A stretch of 24,785 nt of DNA from DASQUK01 sp035697145 (GTDB lineage Bacteria > Actinomycetota > Acidimicrobiia > Acidimicrobiales > VFJN01), in contig DASSDL010000170.1 of assembly GCA_035697145.1 (NCBI GenBank), positions 1-24,785 on the forward strand. Direction: 5' to 3'. A model generated the notes under the pieces. It saw nothing but the letters and a program-made list of their open reading frames with translations, did no database searches and was not told the DNA's origin. Numbering within the stretch: the first letter of the stretch is position 1; every line of letters begins with the position of its first letter. The position numbers and the translations under genes were made by a program. Below are positions 1 through 7,277 of this stretch, piece by piece.

Positions 1-44
1 ACGGACCGCATTCTCCTAAGCAGGAAGCACAGACAGGAATCGCC

Positions 45-2711
45 GTGCCGTACGTCTACGCCTTCGACCACCGCCACAAGCGCCCGCCCATGGACATGAA
101 GGACCTCCTCGGGGGCAAGGGCGCCAACCTCGCCGAGATGACCTCGGTCCTGCGGTTGCCGGTGCCGCCCGGGTTCACCATCACGACCGACGCATGCCGC
201 GACTACATGCGGTCCGGGTGGCCGAAGGGGCTCAACGACGAGGTGGCACGCCACGTCCGCAACCTCGAGCGCCAGATGAAGCGGCGCCTGGGTGACCCGT
301 CCGACCCGCTGTTGGTGAGCGTGCGCTCGGGGGCCAAGTTCTCGATGCCGGGAATGATGGACACCGTCCTCAACCTCGGGCTGAACGACCGCAGCGTGAA
401 GGGGCTTGCGCAGGTCACCGACGATGAGCGCTTTGCCTACGACTCGTACCGCCGCTTCATCGCCATGTACGCCCGGATCGTGCTCGACCTCGACGCCGCC
501 CGCTTCGACGACGAGCTGGAGGCCGCCAAGGACGACGCCGGCGTCAGCAGCGACGCCGACCTGGTGGCCGATGCGCTCAAGGAGCTGTGCACCACCTTCA
601 AGCGCATCGTGAAGGAGGAGACGCGCCGGGCGTTCCCGCAGGACCCGCAGCGCCAGCTCCACGGTGCCATCGAGGCGGTGTTCAACTCGTGGGACAGCCC
701 CCGCGCTCGCGCTTACCGCGAGCGCGAGAAGATCCCGCACGACCTCGGCACCGGCGTCAACGTCCAGGCAATGGTGTTCGGCAACCGCGACGACGAGTCG
801 GGCACCGGTGTGGGGTTCACGCGCAACGCCGCCACCGGCGAGGACAAGCCCTACGGCGACTTCCTCGTCAACGCCCAGGGCGAGGACGTGGTGGCCGGCA
901 TCCGCAACACCCTCGACCTCGACGACCTCGGCAAGCACTTCCCCGGCATCAAGGACGAGCTGCTCGACATCTTCGCCCGGCTAGAGGCGCACTACCGCGA
1001 CATGTGCGACACCGAGTTCACCATCGAGCGGGGCAAGCTCTGGATGCTGCAGACCCGCGTCGGCAAGCGCACCGGGCGGGCCGCGCTGCGCATGGCGGTC
1101 GAAATGACCAGGGCGAAGTCGCGGGGCTGGTCGATCTCTCGCCACGAGGCGCTGCTGCGCATCAACGAGGACCACGTCGAGCAGGTGCTCCATCCCCAGT
1201 TCGCGTCCGCCGACGTGCAGGTGATCGCCTCGGGGCTGGCAGCCTCGCCGGGCGCCGCCGTGGGCAAGGCCTACTTCACCGCCGACGCCGCGGCCGAGGC
1301 GGCGGCGCGGGGCGAGAAGGTGATCCTTGTCCGCAACGAGACCTCGCCCGAGGACGTGCACGGCATGCAGGCCTCCCAGGGCATCCTCACCGCCCGGGGG
1401 GGATTGGTCAGCCACGCCGCCGTCGTCGCCCGGGGCTGGGGCATCCCAGCGGTGGTCGGTGCCGACGCCTTGCGCATCAAGGACGCGTCCTTCACCGTGG
1501 GCGACACCACCGTGTCCGAGGGCGACGTCATCTCGCTCGACGGCACCACCGGAAAGGTGGTGCTCGGCGCGGTGGGGCTGTCGGCCAGCGAGGCGCCACC
1601 CGAGCTCGACGTCATCCTCGGCTGGGCCGACACCATCCGCCGGGGCCGCAATCCCGCCCGCGCCCGCCTCAACGTGCGCGCCAACGCCGACACTGGCGCC
1701 GACGCCGCCAACGCCCGGGCCCGCGGCGCTGAGGGGATCGGCCTGTGCCGCACGGAGCACATGTTCCTGGGTGACGACCGGTTGCCGATCGTCCGCGAGA
1801 TGATCCTGGCTGACACTCCCGACGGCGAGGCGGCGTCGCTCGAGAAGCTGCGGGCGGCACAGCGTTCCGATTTCGTGGACCTCCTCGAGGCGATGGACGG
1901 CCTGCCCGTGACCGTGCGCCTGTTGGACCCACCGCTGCACGAGTTCCTGCCCAGCGTCGAGGACCTGCGGATCCGGGAGGCGGTCGAGGGCCTGTCCGAC
2001 GAGGAGAAGAAGCTGCTGGCCGCCGCCGAATCATGGCGGGAGCAGAACCCCATGCTCGGGACCCGGGGCGTGCGGCTCGGCGTTGTCAAGCCCGGCCTCT
2101 ACGCCATGCAGGTGCGAGCGCTCATGGAGGCGGCGCTCGACCGGGCCAAGGCCGGCGGCAAGCCGGTGGTGGAGATCATGATCCCGCTCACCGTGACCCG
2201 GGAGGAGATGGAGGAGGCCCGTGTCTGGGTCACCGACGCCATCGCCCAGGCACTCAAGGGCTCCCGGCGCCACCTCGACGTCAGCATCGGGACGATGATC
2301 GAGACGCCGCGTGCCGCCCTGTGCGCCGACGAGATCGCCGAGGTGGCGGACTTCTTCAGCTTCGGCACCAACGACCTGACGCAGATGACGTTCGGGTTCA
2401 GCCGTGACGACGTCGAGACCCGGATGATGCCCGCCTACCTGGCCCGAGGGCTGTTGCGCGCCAACCCGTTCGAGACCATCGACGAGGACGGTGTCGGCGA
2501 CCTGGTGAACACTGCGGTCGAGCGGGGTCGGTCGACCAACCCCAAGATCAAGTTGGGCGTGTGCGGTGAGCACGGCGGTGACCCGGCGTCGATCGCCTTC
2601 TTCCAGCGGGTCGGGCTCGACTACGTGTCGTGTTCGCCGTTCCGGGTGCCGGTGGCCCGCCTGGCCGCGGCCCAGGCGATCGTGGGTGCAGGAGGGTCCG
2701 ACACGCGTTGA
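45..2711 (+). CDS. ppdK: Pyruvate, phosphate dikinase
   Basis: Cytosolic enzyme that interconverts pyruvate, ATP and phosphate with PEP, AMP and pyrophosphate. The 888-residue length matches the family. The N-terminal ATP-grasp part opens with GGKGANLAEM (about residues 23-32) and carries VSVRSGAKFSMPGMMDT. The central swivelling domain has GGLVSHAAVVARGWGIPAVVG with the phospho-accepting histidine at residue 457. The C-terminal PEP/pyruvate TIM barrel has GLCRTEHMFLG, IGTMIETPRA, FGTNDLTQMTFGFSRDD and CGEHGGDP near the end. GTG at 45 is chosen because homology starts at once (YVYAFDHR) and AGGAAT/AGGAAG lie just upstream. All domains are present, so the gene is complete although it begins 45 nt into the window. 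It stands alone and its promoter is not visible. The direction in vivo (gluconeogenic PEP formation or pyrophosphate-dependent glycolysis) cannot be told from sequence. Confidence 0.97.
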   Translation: MPYVYAFDHRHKRPPMDMKDLLGGKGANLAEMTSVLRLPVPPGFTITTDACRDYMRSGWPKGLNDEVARHVRNLERQMKRRLGDPSDPLLVSVRSGAKFSMPGMMDTVLNLGLNDRSVKGLAQVTDDERFAYDSYRRFIAMYARIVLDLDAARFDDELEAAKDDAGVSSDADLVADALKELCTTFKRIVKEETRRAFPQDPQRQLHGAIEAVFNSWDSPRARAYREREKIPHDLGTGVNVQAMVFGNRDDESGTGVGFTRNAATGEDKPYGDFLVNAQGEDVVAGIRNTLDLDDLGKHFPGIKDELLDIFARLEAHYRDMCDTEFTIERGKLWMLQTRVGKRTGRAALRMAVEMTRAKSRGWSISRHEALLRINEDHVEQVLHPQFASADVQVIASGLAASPGAAVGKAYFTADAAAEAAARGEKVILVRNETSPEDVHGMQASQGILTARGGLVSHAAVVARGWGIPAVVGADALRIKDASFTVGDTTVSEGDVISLDGTTGKVVLGAVGLSASEAPPELDVILGWADTIRRGRNPARARLNVRANADTGADAANARARGAEGIGLCRTEHMFLGDDRLPIVREMILADTPDGEAASLEKLRAAQRSDFVDLLEAMDGLPVTVRLLDPPLHEFLPSVEDLRIREAVEGLSDEEKKLLAAAESWREQNPMLGTRGVRLGVVKPGLYAMQVRALMEAALDRAKAGGKPVVEIMIPLTVTREEMEEARVWVTDAIAQALKGSRRHLDVSIGTMIETPRAALCADEIAEVADFFSFGTNDLTQMTFGFSRDDVETRMMPAYLARGLLRANPFETIDEDGVGDLVNTAVERGRSTNPKIKLGVCGEHGGDPASIAFFQRVGLDYVSCSPFRVPVARLAAAQAIVGAGGSDTR

Positions 2712-2744
2712 TCATGGGCGTTTCCGGCTGCCCGCGCCACAGCC

Positions 2745-2752
2745 GGTAGGCT
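2745..2752 (+). promoter_or_regulatory. Candidate extended -10 promoter of the TerC riboswitch transcript
   Basis: GGTAGGCT contains a TAnnnT -10 hexamer at 2747-2752. Transcription would begin near 2758-2760, exactly where the riboswitch P1 stem starts. No convincing -35 box is seen. The same GGTAnnnT shape precedes marR, dnaG and tRNA-Val in this window. Confidence 0.5.
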
Positions 2753-2755
2753 GCT

Positions 2756-2852
2756 CAGCACCGAAGGGGAGTAGCCCTCGATGTGCGTCATCGTCAGGAC
2801 GGCCTTGTGCCCGGTGACCACGGCCCCTGTGGCGGGCGAGACCTTCGGCTGG
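2756..2852 (+). promoter_or_regulatory. yybP-ykoY (Mn2+) riboswitch aptamer
   Basis: The two conserved blocks of the yybP-ykoY manganese aptamer are present: AAGGGGAGTAGC at 2764-2775 and GGCGAGACCTTCGG at 2835-2848. The closing P1 helix is perfect: CCGAAG (2761-2766) pairs with CTTCGG (2843-2848). The region between the blocks supplies the variable arms. Known members of this class bind Mn2+ and often control TerC/Alx-type membrane proteins, which is exactly what follows here. Identification is by recall of the consensus, not by a covariance-model search. Confidence 0.88.
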
Positions 2853-2874
2853 AAGTCCGCCAACCCAGCCGGAG
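2843..2874 (+). promoter_or_regulatory. Riboswitch expression platform: Shine-Dalgarno-sequestering hairpin
   Basis: CTTCGGCTGG (2843-2852) can form a 10-bp stem, one G-U pair included, with CCAGCCGGAG (2865-2874). The 3' arm contains the GGAG ribosome-binding site, 6 nt before the GTG at 2881. The 5' arm reuses the 3' strand of aptamer helix P1 (2843-2848). P1 and this hairpin therefore exclude each other, which predicts that metal binding frees the ribosome-binding site (a translational ON switch). Confidence 0.75.
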
Positions 2875-2880
2875 ACCGCC

Positions 2881-3984
2881 GTGCCCTTCGCCCTCCTGGC
2901 TCCCGAGTCATCGGCTAGCCGAGAGAACTTCGCCAGCTTCGACGTCCCCATCTGGATCTGGTTCGCGTTCCTCGCGCTGATCTCCGTCCTGCTCATCGTC
3001 GACCTGCTGCTGGTCCACCGGACGCCGCACGCGCCGACCACCAAGGAAGCCGCCATCGAGTCGGCGGTGTGGATAAGCATCGGTGTCGCCTTCACCGGTG
3101 CGATCTTCGCCTGGCACGGGGGTCAGGCGGCCGGTGAGTACATATCCGGTTACCTGATCGAGAAGAGCCTGAGCGTCGACAACGTGTTCGTCTGGGCGCT
3201 CATCATGAGCTACTTCGCCGTGCCCCGCGCCTATCAGTTTCGAGTGTTGTTCTGGGGTGTCTTCGGGGCTCTGGTGCTGCGCTTCGTCTTCATCTTCGCC
3301 GGCGTCGCCCTGCTCGAGCAGTTCGAGTGGTTGCTGTTCGTGTTCGGGGCGTTCCTACTGGTCACTGCGGTCCGCCTCGTGCGCCAGGGAGAGGAGGAGG
3401 TTCACCCCGAGCAGAACCCGGTGCTCAGGTTGGTTCGCCGCGTCATACCGTCGACCACCGAGTACAACGGCCAGCACCTGTTCGTGAAGCATCGCGGCAA
3501 GCTGCTGGCCACACCGCTGCTGGCGGTGCTGATCGTGATCGAGTCGAGCGACGTGGTCTTCGCGGTCGACTCCATTCCCGCCATCCTGGCGGTGAGCCGC
3601 GAGCAGTTCATCGTCTTCAGCTCCAACGCCTTCGCCATCCTCGGCCTGCGGGCGCTCTACTTCCTGCTGGCCGACCTGCGCGACCGGTTCCGCTACCTGC
3701 AGCAGGGCCTGGCGGTCATCCTCGCCTTCGTCGGCGTCAAGATGATCGTCGCCGAGTGGTACCACATCGACACGTTTGTCAGCCTCGGCTTCATCGCGCT
3801 GGTGCTGGCGGTATCGATCTGGTTGTCGATACGCAAGGAAGCGCGCGAAGAGGCGGCAAACACCCACGCCGTCGGGTCTGGGTCAGGTGACGGCCACGGG
3901 CCCAACGGCAACGGCGCGGGCGGCGGTGGCACCGGTGCCGACTCCCCGGCGGATGCGACTCCGAGGCCCGACGCTCCGAACTGA
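2881..3984 (+). CDS. TerC/Alx-family integral membrane protein
   Basis: A 367-residue multi-pass membrane protein of the TerC family, whose members are implicated in metal (notably manganese) efflux or metalation of exported proteins. Hydrophobic helices begin at about residue 20 (IWIWFAFLALISVLLIVDLL) and continue to about residue 315. Family signatures are seen: KSLSVDNVFVWALIMSY with its acidic residue near 102, and ESSDVVFAVDSIPAILAV with conserved acidic residues near 221-230. The last 50 residues are a hydrophilic Gly/Pro/Asp-rich tail. GTG 2881 is chosen because GGAGA lies at 2871-2875 and the manganese riboswitch ends just upstream. The context strongly supports a manganese-related role; the exact transported ion is inferred. 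Confidence 0.93.
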   Translation: MPFALLAPESSASRENFASFDVPIWIWFAFLALISVLLIVDLLLVHRTPHAPTTKEAAIESAVWISIGVAFTGAIFAWHGGQAAGEYISGYLIEKSLSVDNVFVWALIMSYFAVPRAYQFRVLFWGVFGALVLRFVFIFAGVALLEQFEWLLFVFGAFLLVTAVRLVRQGEEEVHPEQNPVLRLVRRVIPSTTEYNGQHLFVKHRGKLLATPLLAVLIVIESSDVVFAVDSIPAILAVSREQFIVFSSNAFAILGLRALYFLLADLRDRFRYLQQGLAVILAFVGVKMIVAEWYHIDTFVSLGFIALVLAVSIWLSIRKEAREEAANTHAVGSGSGDGHGPNGNGAGGGGTGADSPADATPRPDAPN

Positions 3985-3986
3985 GG

Positions 3987-4023
3987 CCCCCGACCGGCTC
4001 CTCCTCTGACCACCGGACCGGGG
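3987..4023. terminator. Candidate bidirectional terminator between convergent genes
   Basis: CCCCCGACCGG (3987-3997) and CCGGACCGGGG (4013-4023) pair at 9 of 11 positions around a 15-nt loop, in the short space between the convergent TerC and phosphotransferase genes. There is no T-tract, which is common in high-GC actinobacteria. Confidence 0.4.
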
Positions 4024-4036
4024 AGGCCCCGACGGG

Positions 4037-5086
4037 TCACAGCCACCTCGCCCCGGCTCGGGCCCGGTCCGACCACCACTCCAGCTCGTCTGCCTCGCCG
4101 AGCGCCTTCTCCCAGCCGAACTGGACGAGCGTGCCCAGGAGGCACAGGTCGAGCTGCCGCTCCCACCAATCGGAGGTAGCCACGCCGTGGCGCTCGAGCG
4201 AGGTGCGGAAGCGTTCGATGGTGGCTTCCTTGGATTCGGGGAGGCGCGCCCGATTGATGGCCAGGTACCAGCCGAGCTCGTGACATGCCGGGCCCTCGCC
4301 CGGATAGGCGCAGTCGATCAGGATGGTGCGGCCGTCGGCGTGGCTTCCGAGGTTGCCCATCTTCCAGTCGCCATGGAGGAAGGTCGTGGGCGTCGGGGCG
4401 ACGGCCTCGCTGATGGTCCATGGCGCCCTGCGCAGCTCCGTCACCAGGCGGCGGACGTCGTCGGGTGCCCGTTCGGCGAAGGCCTGCCAGCCCGCGGCGG
4501 CGATCCGGGGGACTTCGTCGGGCCAGCCGCGCCGACGTTCGACGTCGAGCATGGCGTCGCCGAAGAATGCCCACCGCAGGCTGGGTGGCGTGAGGCCCAC
4601 CGTGTCGGTCCAGCCCCAGAAGCGGGCGGACAGGTCGGCCAGGTGGTCGAGGAAGGCGGCGTGCTGGTCCAGGGCTACCGTCCCGTGGCCCGCGGGCACG
4701 AGCCGGTCGCCGACGTCGCGCATGAGCAACGCGGCTCCCCAACCATTCCGGCCCAGGCCGGCGGCGGCGGCGACCACCGTGTGGTCGATCGTGGGGGGAA
4801 GAGCCTCGAGCAACCCGGCGGCCCACACCCGCACCGGCCGACAGGTGACATCGCCCATCGAGCGGGCGAGCCAGTCGTCGTCGACGTGCATCACCTTGAG
4901 CACGTAGCGCTCGCCGTCGATCTCGACCCGCTCGAACGACGAGCCCGACTTGGCGTCGCTCGTGCGGAACGGCCGGCGCCCGGTCGCTCCGTCGATCAGC
5001 TCCCCGACCGATGACGCCACCGGGTGCCGGGTCAGTGTCGGCGCCGGGCCACCCGCCGTCGTTCCGCCCATGCCGTCCACGCTCAC
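4037..5086 (-). CDS. Aminoglycoside phosphotransferase-fold (APH/choline kinase-like) protein
   Basis: A 349-residue soluble protein with the C-lobe signatures of the APH family. TFLHGDWKMGNLG gives the HGDxxxxN catalytic loop with His238, Asp240 and Asn245; ILIDCAYPGEGPACHELGW supplies the second acidic motif at about residues 255-273. An N-lobe strand with a likely ATP-contacting lysine is seen in ERYVLKVMHV near residue 64. Family members phosphorylate small alcohols such as aminoglycosides, choline or homoserine; the substrate here cannot be assigned, and resistance should not be assumed. It lies 159 nt downstream of the exporter permease on the same strand, but two strong hairpins separate them, so it is probably expressed separately. 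ATG 5086 is used; an in-frame ATG at 5071 is possible. Confidence 0.8.
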   Translation of the reverse strand: MSVDGMGGTTAGGPAPTLTRHPVASSVGELIDGATGRRPFRTSDAKSGSSFERVEIDGERYVLKVMHVDDDWLARSMGDVTCRPVRVWAAGLLEALPPTIDHTVVAAAAGLGRNGWGAALLMRDVGDRLVPAGHGTVALDQHAAFLDHLADLSARFWGWTDTVGLTPPSLRWAFFGDAMLDVERRRGWPDEVPRIAAAGWQAFAERAPDDVRRLVTELRRAPWTISEAVAPTPTTFLHGDWKMGNLGSHADGRTILIDCAYPGEGPACHELGWYLAINRARLPESKEATIERFRTSLERHGVATSDWWERQLDLCLLGTLVQFGWEKALGEADELEWWSDRARAGARWL

Positions 5087-5121
5087 CAGCCTCGCGCCGG
5101 TGACCCCACCGTGTCCCTGCG

Positions 5122-5157
5122 CGCCGACGGCCGCCCGGGGGAAGGCGGCCGTCGGCG
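5122..5157. terminator. Perfect 14-bp hairpin upstream of the phosphotransferase gene
   Basis: CGCCGACGGCCGCC (5122-5135) pairs perfectly with GGCGGCCGTCGGCG (5144-5157) across an 8-nt loop. It is second in line after the exporter operon and lies about 36 nt before the phosphotransferase start, so it could be a tandem terminator or a 5' leader structure of that gene. Confidence 0.55.
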
Positions 5158-5182
5158 GGTCTTCCGGGTGGGGAGATCCCAG

Positions 5183-5228
5183 CGAGGGACGGTCACGGTC
5201 GCCGCCGCGCCACCGCGACCGTCCCTCG
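5183..5228 (-). terminator. Terminator-like hairpin after the exporter operon
   Basis: CGAGGGACGGTC (5183-5194) pairs perfectly with GACCGTCCCTCG (5217-5228). It lies 17 nt past the permease stop codon. The loop can form an alternative GGTCGC/GCGACC pairing. No T-tract follows. Confidence 0.6.
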
Positions 5229-5245
5229 GGGAGCTGGTGCCTCGC

Positions 5246-6088
5246 TCACGACGCCCGGCGATAGCGGCGCACGGCCAGCGGGCCGAACACGGCGATGATG
5301 CCCAGCGACCAGGCGATCGAGCCGACCACGGACCAGCCGATGGCTTGGCCGAGCACCAGGTTGCGGGCGGCGTCGACGGTCGCCGTGACCGGCTGGTGGT
5401 TGGCGAAGACCTGCAGCCAGCCGGGCATGAACGACGTGTCGACGAAGGCCGACGAGGCGAACACGAGCGGGAAGAGCATGGGGAAGATCGCCGCCTGTGC
5501 GGCTTCGCCGTTGGAGGCGCGCAGCCCGATGGTCGCCACGACCCACGACAGCGAGTAGGCGAACATGAGCACGAGAATCAGGGCCGCCAGGTACGCGGCG
5601 ACGCTGCCGTGGATGCGGAAGCCGACGATCACGCCGACGATGGTCATGAGCACCAGGACGAAGACGTTGCGGGTGGCGTCGGCGATGGTGCGCCCGGCCA
5701 ACACCGCCGACCGGGCCATCGGCAGCGATCGGAACCGTTCGATGAGCCCCTTGTGCAGATCCTCCGCCAGCGCGATTCCGGTGCCGGCGGCGCCGAACAC
5801 GGCCGCCTGCACGAAAATCCCGGGCATGAGGTAGTCGACGTAGCTGATCGAAGGGTCGGCAAGCTGGATCGAGTTGCCGAACACATAGCGGAACAAGAGC
5901 ACGAACATGACCGGCTGGATCGTCGAGAACACCAGCAACTGGGGCAGCCGCACATAGGTGAGCAGGTTGCGCCACGTCATGGTGAGGGCATCGGCGACGG
6001 CGTAGCGCCGGGGGCTGCGCCGCACCGCCGCCGACGCCGGTGAGGGGGCGCTGGGGGAGACGATCGGGGTGAGCGTGGTGGAGGTCAT
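5246..6088 (-). CDS. ABC-2 type exporter permease (DrrB-like)
   Basis: A 280-residue permease of the ABC-2 family, the size expected for DrrB-type subunits. After a cytoplasmic N-terminus of about 50 residues there are about six hydrophobic segments: LPQLLVFSTIQPVMFVLLF, YLMPGIFVQAAVFGAAGTG, NVFVLVLMTIVGVIVGF, AALILVLMFAYSLSWVVATI, AAIFPMLFPLVFASSAFVDT and the C-terminal WSVVGSIAWSLGIIAVFGPL. The stretch ALAEDLHKGLIERFRSLPM after the second segment is the typical cytoplasmic coupling region of these permeases. The start ATG overlaps the ATPase stop by 4 nt (6085-6088), so the two are translationally coupled. The role is export of a hydrophobic compound, drug or lipid; the substrate is unknown. 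Confidence 0.93.
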   Translation of the reverse strand: MTSTTLTPIVSPSAPSPASAAVRRSPRRYAVADALTMTWRNLLTYVRLPQLLVFSTIQPVMFVLLFRYVFGNSIQLADPSISYVDYLMPGIFVQAAVFGAAGTGIALAEDLHKGLIERFRSLPMARSAVLAGRTIADATRNVFVLVLMTIVGVIVGFRIHGSVAAYLAALILVLMFAYSLSWVVATIGLRASNGEAAQAAIFPMLFPLVFASSAFVDTSFMPGWLQVFANHQPVTATVDAARNLVLGQAIGWSVVGSIAWSLGIIAVFGPLAVRRYRRAS

Positions 6089-7200
6089 GCGACACCTCGG
6101 GCGAGTTGGCGGTCGTCGGTGGTGGGGTTCGCGTCATCGGTGGTCTCATCGCCGGCTCGGTGGCCGGTGAGCGACAGGAACACGTCGTCGAGGCTGGGCT
6201 CGCGCACGGCGAGGCCCGCGGGGGCGATGCCCGCACCGTCGAGCGTGCGCAGGACCTCGACGACCGCCCGGGCCCCGTCGTCGACGGTGAGATCGAGCGA
6301 GCTGCCATCCAGCCGGACGGCGCCATCCCCGGCGGGCGAGTCGGCGTCGGCGGTGGCGAGCGGTTCGAGCAGCGTCGCGGCGCGCACGCCGGCGGCCGGA
6401 TCCTCGAGCGTGATCTCGATAACCGTTCCGCCGAGACCTGCCTTGAGCTGGGCGGGGGTGCCCTCGGCGAGGACGCTGCCACGGTCGACGACCGCGATGC
6501 GGTCGGCCAGGCGGTCGGCTTCCTCGAGGTACTGGGTGGTGAGCAGCAACGTTGCCCCCTCGGCGACCAGCTCCTCGATCACCTGCCACAGCTCGCTGCG
6601 GCTGGCGGGGTCGAGGCCGGTGCTGGGCTCGTCGAGGAACAGGACCGGGGGACGGTGGACGAGGGCCGCCGCCAGGTCGAGTCGGCGTCGCATACCGCCC
6701 GAGTAGGTGCGGACCGGTCGATGGGCGGCATCGGTGAGTCCGAAGCGCTCGAGCAGCTCGTCGGCTCGCGGGATCACCTGGTCACGGGGCAAGTGCGTCA
6801 GCCGGCCCACTAGCCGCAGGTTCTCGCGGCCCGTGAGGTTCTCGTCGACCGCGGCATACTGCCCGGCGAGGCCGATGCTCTCGCGCACCGCTTGGGGATG
6901 GCGGGTGACGTCGAGGCCCAGCACTTCGGCAAGGCCGCCGTCGGGCTGGATGATGGTGGTGAGGATGCGCACGGCGGTGGTCTTGCCGGCGCCGTTGGGA
7001 CCGAGCAGCCCGTACACCGTGCCGGTGGGGACCAGCAGATCGATGCCAGCTAGGGCGTGAACCGTGCCGAAGCTCTTGGTCAGGTCTTCGGCTCTTATAG
7101 CCGAGTCAACGGCGAATGCCGGCGACGCCACCACGGGGCGGCGGGTGGGGGTCGGGCCGGAGGGTTGGGGCGACATGGACGAGATCCTCGCGCTAGTCAT
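6085..7200 (-). CDS. ABC exporter ATP-binding protein (DrrA-like, with DUF4162-type C-terminus)
   Basis: The ATPase that drives the coupled permease. From the 7200 start: Walker A GPNGAGKT at residues 67-74, Q-loop near Gln114, signature YSGGM at 166-170, Walker B VLFLDEP at 186-192, and the switch region TTQYLEEADRL. A C-terminal extension of about 120 residues after IAVVDRGSVLAEGTP matches the DrrA/DUF4162 architecture and ends in PSLDDVFLSLTGH. Two starts are possible: ATG 7200 (no good Shine-Dalgarno) and in-frame ATG 7176 with GAGG 9 nt upstream. The latter would give 363 residues and is at least as likely, because residues 1-30 are low-complexity. The divergent MarR gene at 7278 is the likely regulator. 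Confidence 0.93.
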   Translation of the reverse strand: MTSARISSMSPQPSGPTPTRRPVVASPAFAVDSAIRAEDLTKSFGTVHALAGIDLLVPTGTVYGLLGPNGAGKTTAVRILTTIIQPDGGLAEVLGLDVTRHPQAVRESIGLAGQYAAVDENLTGRENLRLVGRLTHLPRDQVIPRADELLERFGLTDAAHRPVRTYSGGMRRRLDLAAALVHRPPVLFLDEPSTGLDPASRSELWQVIEELVAEGATLLLTTQYLEEADRLADRIAVVDRGSVLAEGTPAQLKAGLGGTVIEITLEDPAAGVRAATLLEPLATADADSPAGDGAVRLDGSSLDLTVDDGARAVVEVLRTLDGAGIAPAGLAVREPSLDDVFLSLTGHRAGDETTDDANPTTDDRQLARGVA

Positions 7201-7209
7201 TGATCCGAG

Positions 7210-7237
7210 TCAACAATCTTTGGTGATTAAAGGTTGA
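7210..7237. promoter_or_regulatory. Candidate operator between drrAB-like operon and marR
   Basis: The 77-nt divergent gap is clearly richer in A+T than its surroundings. TCAAC (7210-7214) and GTTGA (7233-7237) form an imperfect inverted repeat whose centres are 23 nt apart, with further AATCTTT/ATTAAAG symmetry inside. This is where an autoregulating MarR protein would be expected to bind. The repeat is short. Confidence 0.35.
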
Positions 7238-7262
7238 GTCTAGGCAAATAGTAGTTGCATCC

Positions 7263-7270
7263 GGTACCAT
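7263..7270 (+). promoter_or_regulatory. Candidate extended -10 for a leaderless marR transcript
   Basis: GGTACCAT holds the -10 hexamer TACCAT at 7265-7270, 7 nt before GTG 7278. No Shine-Dalgarno precedes that GTG, which fits transcription starting at or beside the start codon. Confidence 0.5.
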
Positions 7271-7277
7271 CGCCGTC

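Noticed and set aside
587..1732. Long plus-strand frame inside ppdK
   Set aside because: Arg/Pro/Gly/His-rich low-complexity translation typical of an alternate frame in high-GC DNA; the real gene is ppdK.
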